64,000 bases of DNA, from NCBI RefSeq assembly GCF_003946505.1, contig NZ_RHON01000002.1, positions 124,001 through 188,000 of the forward strand, read 5' to 3'. The position numbers and the translations under genes are program-made. How positions within the stretch are numbered: position 1 is the stretch's first letter; every line of letters starts with the position of its first letter. Origin of the DNA: Companilactobacillus mishanensis. Lineage in GTDB: Bacteria; Bacillota; Bacilli; Lactobacillales; Lactobacillaceae. The notes beneath the pieces are model-generated. The model had not been told where the DNA came from. It ran no database searches and saw nothing but the letters and a program-made list of their open reading frames with translations. Positions 24,740 through 33,189 of the stretch are shown piece after piece.

Positions 24740-26755
24740 ATGGTTATTGTTACCGAGGACGTCAAAAAGCGTAATGTATCAAGACTATTTACACCTGCTA
24801 AAATTGGTGGATTAACTATCAATAACAGAACCGTCATGGCACCGTTGGGACTTGTTAGCTATTCCGATGATCAAGGTGGATTCAATAAGAATGCGCAAGA
24901 TATGTACATCCGCCGTGCCAAAGGTGGCGTTGGTATGATCACAGTTGGATTGATTGGCTGTGACTATGTCGATTTTGCGGATGGTAGTGTACCATGTGCT
25001 ATCAAGAATCCATTAGTATTCATGAATACATCAAAGGAAATGTTAGATAAAATACATTCATATGGAACAAAAGCTATATGTATGATTTCTGCAGGTTCAG
25101 GCCGTTCTTCTTTCCCAGGAGCTTCGAAACAAAAATGGGCTCCATCCGAAAATGAAAACAGATTTGATCCTAAACAGATCCATCGTGCAATGACTCATGA
25201 TGAGATCACACACATGATTGAGGACTTCGTCAAGAGTGCGGTTATTTGCCAGCAGAGTGGTTTTGATGGTATTGAGATTCACGCGGTTCATGAGGGTTAC
25301 TTATTTGATCAGTTTGCCATGAGTTTGTTTAACCGAAGAACTGATGAATACGGTGGTAGTTTGGAAAACAGACTTCGTATTGTAACTGATATTGTTAAGG
25401 GTATCAAAGCTCAATGTGGTGAGGATTTTCCTGTATCAATCAGATTTTCTCTAAAGAGTTTCATTAAAGAACTAAGGGTTGGTGGAATGCCTGGAGAAAA
25501 ATTTGAGGAAAAGGGCCGTGATATTAGTGAAGGTCTTGAAGCCGCAAAGATTCTTGAGGCTGCCGGATACGACATGCTAAATGTTGATGCCGGAACATAC
25601 GATGCTTGGTTCTGGAATCACCCACCAATGTACTTCAATAAGAAAGGAATTTATAACACTTTTGGTGCCCAAGTAAAAGAGGCTGTTAATATTCCTGTTG
25701 GTGTTGCCGGTAGAATGGACGACCCTGAAGTTATCAATGATGCGCTGGATCAAGGTATCGACTTGATTGAGTTTGGTCGTCCACTACTAGCTGACCCTGA
25801 TTTGCCAAACAAAATCAAAGCAGATGCTTGGGAAGATATTCGCCCATGTATCTCATGCCAAGACGGTTGCTTAGCTCGTTTGGAGCACGGTTTGCCATTC
25901 TCATGTACAGTTAATCCGGCTACTGGTCGGGAGGCTGAATATAGACTGACCGTTCCTTTAGAGAAGAAAAATATTTTGATAATCGGTGGTGGTCCCGCTG
26001 GTCTTGAAACTGCCTGGATATCCGGTAAAAGAGGACACAATGTAACTTTGATGGAGGAAACTTCTGAATTAGGTGGCGAACTCGTACCTGGTTCAGCACC
26101 TGATTTCAAGTCAAATGACCGTGAGTTGATCGAATGGTTCAAACGTCAATTAAGTAATATGGGTAACGTTGAAATTAAACTAAATTCTGCAGCTACCAAG
26201 AAGGATTTCAACGATAACGCATTTGATACAATCGTTGTTGCAACCGGTTCTAAACCAATTATTCCCGATTTTGGCAGTAATCAAATGATCACAGCCGCCG
26301 ATGTTTTGTTGAAGAAGACGGAGATTGGTAATCACGTAACAATTATTGGTGGCGGTCTTGTAGGTTGTGAGACAGCTTTGATGCTCAAGAAACAAGGTAA
26401 AGATGTTTCTATCGTTGAAATGCGCGACGACATTTGCGGTGGCGTTGGTAAAATGTCATTTGCTAACTATCAAATGTTGAAACAACTGATTCCGTACAAC
26501 AATATCGATTTGAAACTTAATACAAAAGTTGATTCAGTCGATGGAACTAATGTTATTGTTGAAACTTCTGATGGAAATAAACAGACCATCAACAGTGATA
26601 CTGTTGTCTGTGCATTGGGATACAAGCCTAATAATATTTTTTCTGACTTGTTGAGTACCTCAGGTAAAGAGACATATCTACTTGGTGATTCACGCCATGT
26701 GGACAATATTATGCAGGCAATTTGGGATGCATATGCTGTAGCAAAAGATATCTAG
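24740..26755 (+). CDS. Fe-S flavin enoate reductase (2,4-dienoyl-CoA reductase/OYE family)
   Basis: A 671-aa NADH:flavin oxidoreductase. Residues ~12-365 are the FMN TIM barrel (MAPLGLVSY, GFDGIEIHAVHEGYLFDQF, RTDEYGGSLENR). The [4Fe-4S] ligands are CISCQDGC plus a Cys eleven residues further. Residues ~410-671 are the FAD/NADH part with NILIIGGGPAGLETAW and VTIIGGGLVGCETAL. It reduces activated C=C bonds; which acid or CoA ester cannot be told. The ribosome site is GGAGG. It is divergent from the LysR gene, which probably regulates it. Oxygen-sensitive cluster proteins of this kind are more usual in anaerobes, so a role as a fermentative electron sink is an inference. Confidence 0.87.
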   Translation: MVIVTEDVKKRNVSRLFTPAKIGGLTINNRTVMAPLGLVSYSDDQGGFNKNAQDMYIRRAKGGVGMITVGLIGCDYVDFADGSVPCAIKNPLVFMNTSKEMLDKIHSYGTKAICMISAGSGRSSFPGASKQKWAPSENENRFDPKQIHRAMTHDEITHMIEDFVKSAVICQQSGFDGIEIHAVHEGYLFDQFAMSLFNRRTDEYGGSLENRLRIVTDIVKGIKAQCGEDFPVSIRFSLKSFIKELRVGGMPGEKFEEKGRDISEGLEAAKILEAAGYDMLNVDAGTYDAWFWNHPPMYFNKKGIYNTFGAQVKEAVNIPVGVAGRMDDPEVINDALDQGIDLIEFGRPLLADPDLPNKIKADAWEDIRPCISCQDGCLARLEHGLPFSCTVNPATGREAEYRLTVPLEKKNILIIGGGPAGLETAWISGKRGHNVTLMEETSELGGELVPGSAPDFKSNDRELIEWFKRQLSNMGNVEIKLNSAATKKDFNDNAFDTIVVATGSKPIIPDFGSNQMITAADVLLKKTEIGNHVTIIGGGLVGCETALMLKKQGKDVSIVEMRDDICGGVGKMSFANYQMLKQLIPYNNIDLKLNTKVDSVDGTNVIVETSDGNKQTINSDTVVCALGYKPNNIFSDLLSTSGKETYLLGDSRHVDNIMQAIWDAYAVAKDI

Positions 26756-26760
26756 AGATA

Positions 26761-26796
26761 AAAAAATAAGATGCCATTCGGCATCTTATTTTTATT
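26761..26796. terminator. Bidirectional terminator
   Basis: AAATAAGATGCC, loop ATTC, GGCATCTTATTT with T-run. It ends the reductase gene and, on the other strand, the ABC importer operon. Confidence 0.85.
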
Positions 26797-27547
26797 TTTC
26801 TTCAACTGTTGGATCAATGGAGATCCCGGATAGAAAGTCCTTGATACGAGGTGTAGGATTCTCGAAGAAATCCTTAGTATCGCCGTCATAGACTTTTGTA
26901 CCATCTTCAATAAAGACGATTTTGTCAGAAACTAGCCTGGCGAAATCCATGTTGTGGGTCACGATGACCATTGATTGGCCTTGTTTACATAATTCCTCAA
27001 GGATTCTCAAAACCTGAGTTTCAAGTTCTGGATCCAAGGCGCTAGTTGGTTCGTCTAGCAAAATATATTCTGGATTCATCGCTAAGGCACGACAGATGGA
27101 GATTCTTTGCTGCTGACCACCAGATAGCTGACTTGGATAACGTTCCTCTAGTCCAGCTAAACCAACACGTTTGATCAATTCTTTTGCGTGCTTTTCGGCC
27201 TCAGCTTTTGATTGTCCTAATACTGTCATTGGAGCAGTCGTGATGTTTTTTAGCACAGTTAAATTTGGAAACAAATTCCAATTTTGAAATACCATACTTG
27301 TTTTCTGACGAAGTGAAAAACTATCTTTTTTAGAAATAGGTTTGGAATAATCGTAAGTCAAATTTGGAAATTCCACTGACCCGCTCTCCGGTCTGACTAG
27401 TAAGTCGATCGAACGTAAGAGAGTTGATTTACCTGAACCAGAAGGTCCTAGGATAACCGTCGTTTTCCCAGCTGGGAAGTCAACAGAGATATCGTTAAGA
27501 ACAGTTTTTCCTTCATATGATTTATTAATATGTTTTAGAGAAATCAT
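26792..27547 (-). CDS. Amino-acid ABC importer, ATP-binding protein
   Basis: A 251-aa polar-amino-acid-type ATPase. Walker A is GPSGSGKS, the Q-loop is in SMVFQNWNLFPNLT, the signature is LSGGQQQRIS, Walker B is YILLDEPTSALD, and the switch His is in VIVTHNMDFA. It energises the permease whose gene overlaps its start by one base. As last gene of the metA-cysK operon it most probably serves cystine/cysteine or methionine uptake (inference). Confidence 0.9.
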   Translation of the reverse strand: MISLKHINKSYEGKTVLNDISVDFPAGKTTVILGPSGSGKSTLLRSIDLLVRPESGSVEFPNLTYDYSKPISKKDSFSLRQKTSMVFQNWNLFPNLTVLKNITTAPMTVLGQSKAEAEKHAKELIKRVGLAGLEERYPSQLSGGQQQRISICRALAMNPEYILLDEPTSALDPELETQVLRILEELCKQGQSMVIVTHNMDFARLVSDKIVFIEDGTKVYDGDTKDFFENPTPRIKDFLSGISIDPTVEEK

Positions 27548-28242
27548 TAGGCAGCACTTCCTTTGACATACTTATTCGTACGTTTTTCTAGGTAATGTTG
27601 TAATAGTGTCAGGATTGAACAAATAATTGCATATAATGCGGCAACTAGTGAATACATCAATAATGGCTCAAAGTTTTTGGCAGTCATTTGTTGACTGACT
27701 TGGAACATTTCCAAAATGGTTATCGAACTTGCCAAAGAAGTATCCTTAACTAATCCAATAAATGAGTTGGAAAGTGGTGGAAGTGCAATTCTGATTGCCT
27801 GTGGCAAGATAATTTTATTCAAGGTTTGTGTTGTACTGAAGTTCAATGTATAAGCAGCATCCCATTGATCTTGAGGAACTGACATTAGAGCTGAACGAAT
27901 TGTTTCTGATGCGTAGGCACCAGTATTCAATGAGAATCCGATGGTAGCAGCGATGAATGGATCAAGCTGGATACCAGCATTAGGTAGTCCAAAAAAAATA
28001 ATAAACAATTGAACTAGTAGTGGAGTGGAACGGAATAGCCATACATAAAAACTAGCAATTGCGCGTAGAACCAACCATGGATACTTCAATGCCTTATTTT
28101 CGCTAGGTTTAATAAATTTAATCAATGCAGTTAATACAGCTAGTATCAATCCGAATAGGAAAGATAACAAAGCTAATGGAATTGTGTATTGAATCATTGC
28201 GGAAAGTAATTCAGGCAATGAAGTTATGATTGTGTTCCACAT
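27547..28242 (-). CDS. Amino-acid ABC importer, permease
   Basis: A 231-aa His/Glu/Gln/Arg-type inner membrane permease with about five helices. The EAA loop (IILPQAIRIALPPLSNSFIGLVKDTSLAS) that contacts the ATPase is complete. The N-terminal part holds the family's FLFGLILAVLTALIKF and SFYVWLFRSTPLLVQLFIIFFGLP blocks. It lies between the binding-protein gene (26 bases upstream) and the ATPase gene. Confidence 0.9.
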   Translation of the reverse strand: MWNTIITSLPELLSAMIQYTIPLALLSFLFGLILAVLTALIKFIKPSENKALKYPWLVLRAIASFYVWLFRSTPLLVQLFIIFFGLPNAGIQLDPFIAATIGFSLNTGAYASETIRSALMSVPQDQWDAAYTLNFSTTQTLNKIILPQAIRIALPPLSNSFIGLVKDTSLASSITILEMFQVSQQMTAKNFEPLLMYSLVAALYAIICSILTLLQHYLEKRTNKYVKGSAA

Positions 28243-28268
28243 ATATCTGATCCCCCTCGATAGAACTA

Positions 28269-29054
28269 CTACTTGGTAATATCTTCACCAAAGTATTTGT
28301 TTGATAGACGTTTCATTGTGCCATCTTTGTATAACTTGTCCATGGCCTTGTTAACGTCACCACGTAACTTAGTTGATTTCTTGTTGAACATTGGAGCAAT
28401 TTTTGAAGCTTTCAAATCTTTAGCAGGAATAACTTGATATTTCAAATTATCACTCTTGCTCTTGCTATCTTTTTGCCATGTTAGAAAGGCTTCTTTTGAG
28501 TTGATAGTTGCCTTAACACGACCTTGGTCGATCATTGACATAGTAGTTTGGAAATCTGATGATGGAACGATGTCTCCACCGAATTTCTTGGCATTGTTAT
28601 AGTTGTCGGTACCAGTACCTTCAGCCATTTTGACACCTTTCAAATCTTTAACAGATGTAATTGAATTATCACTATCTTTTGTAACGATTACAGGTTGTGA
28701 ATTGACGTAAGGTTGAGCAAAAATGTAGTGGGCTTTACGATCTTTAGATTCAGCTAGATTGTTCAAGACCATATCAAATGTGTTTGAATTCAATCCGGCA
28801 ATCAGTGAATCCCATTTAGTAGGAACAAATTTTGCCTTTAAGTTCATTTCTTTGGCAATGTCTTTACCAAGCTCAACTTCAAATCCTGTGAGCTTACCAT
28901 TTTCACGGTATGAATATGGTGCGTATGTTCCTTCGAGACCAATTGTTAAAGTCCCTTTAGTTTTAGTTTCGCTTGAGCTACTGTTGCTGCAACCAGTAAG
29001 AACTAATACCAATGCTGCCACTGTAGCAAGAATTAATAAGACACGTTTTTTCAT
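28269..29054 (-). CDS. Amino-acid ABC importer, substrate-binding lipoprotein
   Basis: A 261-aa extracellular binding protein. The signal peptide ends in the lipobox VLTGC, so it is a lipoprotein anchored through Cys22. The mature part follows the SBP_bac_3 pattern: LTIGLEGTYAPYSYRENGKLTGFEVELGKDIA, then FDMVLNNLAESKDRKAHYIFAQPY. Ligand contacts such as the Glu/Asp after GFEVELG fit cystine- and polar-amino-acid binders. It is downstream of cysK by about 80 bases on the same strand. Cystine is the likeliest ligand from context, not from sequence alone. Confidence 0.88.
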   Translation of the reverse strand: MKKRVLLILATVAALVLVLTGCSNSSSSETKTKGTLTIGLEGTYAPYSYRENGKLTGFEVELGKDIAKEMNLKAKFVPTKWDSLIAGLNSNTFDMVLNNLAESKDRKAHYIFAQPYVNSQPVIVTKDSDNSITSVKDLKGVKMAEGTGTDNYNNAKKFGGDIVPSSDFQTTMSMIDQGRVKATINSKEAFLTWQKDSKSKSDNLKYQVIPAKDLKASKIAPMFNKKSTKLRGDVNKAMDKLYKDGTMKRLSNKYFGEDITK

Positions 29055-29133
29055 AATAGTTTTCCCCCATAAAATAGACGCTTTTTATTTTCTCACAAGT
29101 TGCTAAAGATTAGAAAATATTTGACTTTTCTTT

Positions 29134-30057
29134 TTAAAATTTAAACAAATCAGTTGATAGATATCTTTCACCGTTATCTGGAGCAACTGTGACAACTTTT
29201 TTACCTTTACCCAATTTCTTGGCGATCTCAATGGCACCGTAGATATTAGCACCTGCAGAAATACCTGGCAAGAAGCCTTCGTTACGGCTAACTTTTTGTG
29301 CCATATCGATAGCTTGATCACTAGTTACTTCTACTATATCTGAATATGATTTTTGATCCAATGTATCTGGGATCATACCAGCACTGATACCTTGAATCTT
29401 ATGTTTACCAGTTTTACCTTCTTTTAGAAGTGGTGATTCTGCAGCTTCAAGGGCATAAAAAGTAACGTCAGGATAACGTTTTGTCAAAGCATGGCTAACA
29501 CCAGTCAATGTACCACCAGTACCGACACCGGCAACAAAAGCATCAACACCATCGTCTCCAAAAGCACTGATGATTTCTTTACCAGTTGTAAGCTCGTGAA
29601 TCTCAGGGTTAGCAGGGTTTGAGAATTGCATAGGTAAGAAGTAACCTTTTTCATCGGCTAGATCTTGAGCACGTTTGATTGCTCCGCCCATTCCTTCACT
29701 ACCTGGTGTAAGAACAAGTTCAGTACCGTAACCTTGCATAAGCTTTCTACGTTCAACACTCATTGTGTCGGGCATCATGATAATCAAGTGATAGCCTTTA
29801 GCGGATGCAACAAGAGAAAGACCGATTCCGGTATTTCCAGAAGTAGGTTCCACGATAGTATCACCTGGCTTTAACTTGCCAGCTTTTTCAGCAGCTTCGA
29901 CCATAGCTAAAGCTATTCTATCTTTGATTGAGCTACCAGGGTTGAAAAACTCCAATTTTACAAATACATCGGCAGCGTCCTCAGGTACTACCTTATTTAA
30001 TTTGACGATAGGTGTTGATCCAATTAATTCAGTTATATTTTCTGCGATTTTTGACAT
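29134..30057 (-). CDS. cysK: Cysteine synthase (O-acetylserine sulfhydrylase)
   Basis: A 307-aa PLP enzyme making cysteine from O-acetylserine and sulfide. The PLP lysine is in [14 protein letters not shown] (~42), the phosphate loop is [12 protein letters not shown], the substrate loop is [11 protein letters not shown], and the C-terminal [35 protein letters not shown] is complete. I start it at [11 protein letters not shown], where GGAGG sits 9 bases before the ATG; two ATGs upstream would put the ribosome site inside the gene. With the metA-type gene before it, a cystathionine-beta-synthase-like role in Met-to-Cys conversion is also possible, as for some lactic acid bacteria. Confidence 0.92.
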   Translation of the reverse strand: MSKIAENITELIGSTPIVKLNKVVPEDAADVFVKLEFFNPGSSIKDRIALAMVEAAEKAGKLKPGDTIVEPTSGNTGIGLSLVASAKGYHLIIMMPDTMSVERRKLMQGYGTELVLTPGSEGMGGAIKRAQDLADEKGYFLPMQFSNPANPEIHELTTGKEIISAFGDDGVDAFVAGVGTGGTLTGVSHALTKRYPDVTFYALEAAESPLLKEGKTGKHKIQGISAGMIPDTLDQKSYSDIVEVTSDQAIDMAQKVSRNEGFLPGISAGANIYGAIEIAKKLGKGKKVVTVAPDNGERYLSTDLFKF

Positions 30058-30158
30058 GCTATTTTCCTCCATATTAATTCTCATTATTAAAAAAATTAAT
30101 CTACGACAATGTCATTGTAATACATTATTTGAATACTTAGGTTCGATATTTTTAGACA

Positions 30159-30965
30159 TTAGCAACAGACTTTGAGCTTAGCTGTAATTACTTGCTCGAC
30201 CCAATTTCCAAAGAACTTAGCTTGAATATCTTCCCAAGCAAATACTGGTTTTTGAGTCAATGGTGAGTAGTAATTAGATGGTTGGATCGGGTTCTGTTCA
30301 GGATGAGCTGCGTATTCGCGGTCGAACTCCTTTTTGAGATCATTTTTCTGATATTCCAGATGTGAGAACAAGAACGACTGTGGTTTGTTTTCAGCTTCTG
30401 CCAAGAACAGCAATCCTTTATCATTGATTGCGTTGATTTTTAGATGTGGATTATTATTGATCTGCTGTTGATCCATCTCCGCATATCTAGCGTGGGGAGC
30501 AGGGAAGTTATCACTGATCCCATCCAGTAAATCGGAATCTGCCAAGATGTGATTTTGAAAAACACCGAATGCTTTATGAGGCAAAATTTTCTTGTTGATT
30601 CCGTATAGGTGATTCAGTGCTGCCATCGCACCCCAGCATACATACAATTGAGGGATGCTCAGTTTATTTAGTTTATCTAAGAGATCATTTATTTCATTGT
30701 TATAAGTAACATCACTGAAGGCAATTTTTTCAATAGGACTTCCAGATATGATGAATCCATCGAACTGATCGATTTCATTGAGATTTAATGGTCTCATTTT
30801 ATCTAGTATTTCTGGATCTAATTTACGATCAACATAACGAGTTGCTGAGTAATAATAAGTAAATTCAATTTCTGAATGCTCATGTGTCAGCGATTTGTAG
30901 AAGTTTTCGTTGGTTTCGATCTTGTTGTACATCAGATTCAAAATACCGATTTTTATAGTAGTCAC
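30159..30965 (-). CDS. metA: Homoserine/serine O-acyltransferase, MetA family
   Basis: A 268-aa MetA-family enzyme (class I glutamine-amidotransferase-like fold). It has the catalytic Cys in QLYVCWGAMAALNHLYG, the His in FSHLEY and a Glu in REYAAHPEQNP. It makes an O-acyl ester for sulfhydrylation. Next to cysK, it may act on serine or homoserine; family members are known to have switched substrates, so the substrate is open. The start is GTG, 6-8 bases after GGAAAGGAG. It ends in KVCC. It follows a terminator and cysteine-codon leader, so it is the first structural gene of an attenuated operon. Confidence 0.85.
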   Translation of the reverse strand: MTTIKIGILNLMYNKIETNENFYKSLTHEHSEIEFTYYYSATRYVDRKLDPEILDKMRPLNLNEIDQFDGFIISGSPIEKIAFSDVTYNNEINDLLDKLNKLSIPQLYVCWGAMAALNHLYGINKKILPHKAFGVFQNHILADSDLLDGISDNFPAPHARYAEMDQQQINNNPHLKINAINDKGLLFLAEAENKPQSFLFSHLEYQKNDLKKEFDREYAAHPEQNPIQPSNYYSPLTQKPVFAWEDIQAKFFGNWVEQVITAKLKVCC

Positions 30966-30990
30966 AGGTGACTCCTTTCCGTAGTAAAAT

Positions 30991-31020
30991 AAAAAGGGAG
31001 CTGACTAATTGTCAGCTCCC
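30991..31020 (-). terminator. Attenuator terminator upstream of metA
   Basis: Stem GGGAGCTGAC / GTCAGCTCCC, 5-base loop, U-run on the minus strand, about 30 bases before the metA start and 24 bases after the leader peptide stop. It can switch off the metA operon. Confidence 0.85.
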
Positions 31021-31044
31021 TTGATTTATGAATACTACTTTTTA

Positions 31045-31140
31045 TCAATTGAGTGGAATTAGACATGTCGAATAAGTATAGTAATTTTGCATTACTACAC
31101 AGCAACATGCATTCATTTTTGAGTTGTTAAACTTTTTCAT
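31045..31140 (-). CDS. Cysteine-rich attenuator leader peptide (31 aa)
   Basis: A 31-codon frame that is too short for routine gene calling, starting with ATG after GAGGAG. It reads MKKFNNSKMNACCCVVMQ and ends STCLIPLN. Three consecutive Cys codons (residues 12-14) and a fourth Cys at 26 are far above chance. It sits between a consensus promoter and a terminator ahead of metA-cysK, the layout of attenuation by ribosome stalling. The RBS/start region (31138-31149, minus strand GAATTAGACATG) pairs perfectly over 12 bases with 31056-31067, giving an alternative fold. The role, sensing Cys-tRNA charge, is inferred. Confidence 0.8.
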   Translation of the reverse strand: MKKFNNSKMNACCCVVMQNYYTYSTCLIPLN

Positions 31141-31172
31141 GTCTAATTCTCCTCATACGTTTCGTTGATTAC

Positions 31173-31201
31173 AGAATATTATTAGAATTTCATTAAGTCA
31201 A
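31173..31201 (-). promoter_or_regulatory. Promoter of the metA-cysK operon
   Basis: Minus strand TTGACT (31196-31201), 17 bases, TATTCT (31173-31178), placing the start about 25 bases before the leader-peptide ATG. Confidence 0.8.
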
Positions 31202-31213
31202 GCATTTAATATT

Positions 31214-31675
31214 TTATTTTTTCTTCTCAGTATAAATTGATAATGAATCAAATTCCAGATATGAAGCTAGAGTAAGAGAAATCATCATAATCAGTACTAA
31301 CCAGCCGATTGAGTTTCCTAAAATATGTTCAATGGGTAATATTTTTGCGACAAGATAAATACTTCCAATCGATAATGCAAAATCGACTAATAAATTCAAA
31401 GAAATTACTAATTTATTACGTTCAAGAATGAAGAAATTGATAAATCGTTTCAGACTTTTTCGTGTTGAACTGCGATACATGATCAGGATTGGACGTTGGG
31501 CAATAACTTTTACGGCAAAGATTCCCAAGGAACCGACGATGCCACCAACTAAGACTCTCCAAGTCAAGGCGTGGAGGACTAAAGCGTTATATGCGATTCC
31601 AACAATTCCTAGACTGACCACGTAAGGAATGAAAAAGAAGAATGTATAAATGACCACGATTTTTTTATTAGACAA
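31214..31675 (-). CDS. Hypothetical four-helix membrane protein
   Basis: A 153-aa protein with four predicted helices: VVIYTFFFFIPYVVSLGIVG, VLVGGIVGSLGIFAV, LVISLNLLVDFALSIGSIYLV and SIGWLVLIMMISLTLASYL, with a basic cytoplasmic loop (MYRSSTRKSLKRFINFF) between helices 2 and 3. No family is recognised. It is divergent from the CorC gene, and its terminus lies 13 bases before the -35 of the metA promoter, so readthrough into that operon is possible. Confidence 0.65.
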   Translation of the reverse strand: MSNKKIVVIYTFFFFIPYVVSLGIVGIAYNALVLHALTWRVLVGGIVGSLGIFAVKVIAQRPILIMYRSSTRKSLKRFINFFILERNKLVISLNLLVDFALSIGSIYLVAKILPIEHILGNSIGWLVLIMMISLTLASYLEFDSLSIYTEKKK

Positions 31676-31802
31676 TTTGAATCTCTCCCTATATACTAAT
31701 GTTTCTATTTTATCATTAATAAAGGTGTTATTGTTGAATTGTTTAACACCTGCTATAATTAGAGAATCTATTTATTTCCTATGAAAGAGAGTGAAAAAAT
31801 TA

Positions 31803-33158
31803 ATGAGTGATGACCCAACAGGTGCGACGATAATAGGACAGTTAATTTTAATTGTTGTCTTAACGCTCCTCAATGCCTTCTTCGCCGCTGGTGAGATGGC
31901 GATTGTTTCAGTAAATAAGACTTCAGTCGAGGATAAGGCTAAGAATGGTAATCGTCGTGCTGAACGAATTTTACAAGCAATAAATCATCCAACTAATTTT
32001 TTATCAACAATTCAAGTAGCAATAACACTGGCAGGATTCTTATCATCAGCTAGTGCGGCCACAAGTTTAAGTACAAAATTAGAAGGTGTAATTGGAAAGT
32101 TTCCAGGAAGTAGAGAACTTTCAATTATATTAATTACTGTGATTTTATCTTACTTCACATTAGTGTTGGGAGAACTATATCCCAAACAGATAGCTCTACA
32201 CCGCCCATATCAGGTGGCTAGATTTACAGAACCAGTTGTACATTTTACAAGTAAAATACTCAAACCTTTCGTCTGGTTCTTGACGATATCGATCAACTTC
32301 TTGATGAAGATAACACCAATCGATTTCAGTAAAAAAGACGACAAGATTTCGAGAAGTGAAATGTTAGCTACGATTCAAAAATCTCGACAGAGTGGAACAA
32401 TTAATTCTGATGAGTATCAAATGTTGCAGGGAATTATCAAATTTAGTGATAAGACTGTGCGTGAGATCATGGTTCCAAGAACAGATGCCTTCATGGTCGA
32501 TGTCAATGATCCACTAGATGAAAATATCGATGCGATTTTATCGCAACCTTATTCTCGTGTGCCAGTTTATGGTGGAGATAAAGATACGATAGTAGGTATC
32601 GTTCATATCAAGAATTTATTGAAAGAAGCTAGGATTTCTGGCTTTGATAAGATAAGTTTGAAATCTATTATGACTGAACCATTGTTTATTCAAGAAACGA
32701 CAAATATCGATTCATTATTATTGAGAATGCAATCAACGCAAACTCAAATTGCCATGGTCATGGATGAATATGGTGGGGTCGTTGGTTTAGCCACTATCGA
32801 AGATATTCTTGAAGAAATCGTTGGTGAGATCGATGATGAATATGATCAAGCAACGATGAATTATCAACGTCTCAGTTCAACTGAATATTCAGTTGTTGGA
32901 CGTTTCTCAATTGATGACTTTAATGATTTATTCGAAGAAAATATCGAAGAAGACGATGTGGATACTATCGCTGGTTATTTGATCATGAATGTTGGTGAAA
33001 TTCCAGATGGTAATCATCCTAAATCAATCGAATTGGAAGATGGTGTTAAACTAACTTCCGGAACGATGAACGCTTCGAGACTAGAAAATGTTATTGTAAC
33101 TATTCCAAAAGATAAAGTTAAAACCGTAATGACAAATATGTTCGAAAAGAAATACTAA
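31803..33158 (+). CDS. CNNM/HlyC-CorC family transporter or regulator
   Basis: A 451-aa integral membrane protein. An N-terminal DUF21 domain has about four helices (QLILIVVLTLLNAFFAAGEMAIVSV, ISTIQVAITLAGFLSSASAA, LSYFTLVLGELYPKQIALHRP). Two CBS domains (VPRTDAFMVDVNDPLDENI, MTEPLFIQETTNI) and a C-terminal CorC_HlyC domain follow. Bacterial homologues move or regulate Mg2+; direct toxin function is not implied by the name. I start at MSDDPTG, using AGAGAG 11 bases before; an upstream GTG abuts that site. Confidence 0.88.
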   Translation: MSDDPTGATIIGQLILIVVLTLLNAFFAAGEMAIVSVNKTSVEDKAKNGNRRAERILQAINHPTNFLSTIQVAITLAGFLSSASAATSLSTKLEGVIGKFPGSRELSIILITVILSYFTLVLGELYPKQIALHRPYQVARFTEPVVHFTSKILKPFVWFLTISINFLMKITPIDFSKKDDKISRSEMLATIQKSRQSGTINSDEYQMLQGIIKFSDKTVREIMVPRTDAFMVDVNDPLDENIDAILSQPYSRVPVYGGDKDTIVGIVHIKNLLKEARISGFDKISLKSIMTEPLFIQETTNIDSLLLRMQSTQTQIAMVMDEYGGVVGLATIEDILEEIVGEIDDEYDQATMNYQRLSSTEYSVVGRFSIDDFNDLFEENIEEDDVDTIAGYLIMNVGEIPDGNHPKSIELEDGVKLTSGTMNASRLENVIVTIPKDKVKTVMTNMFEKKY

Positions 33159-33174
33159 AAGTATTTCTTTTTTT
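33146..33174 (+). terminator. Terminator between the CorC gene and prfC
   Basis: GAAATACT/AGTATTTC hairpin with eight T. It overlaps the CorC stop and leaves about 15 bases to prfC, so prfC may rely on partial readthrough or on its own start signal. Confidence 0.7.
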
Positions 33175-33189
33175 GAGTAAGGAGCAAAT

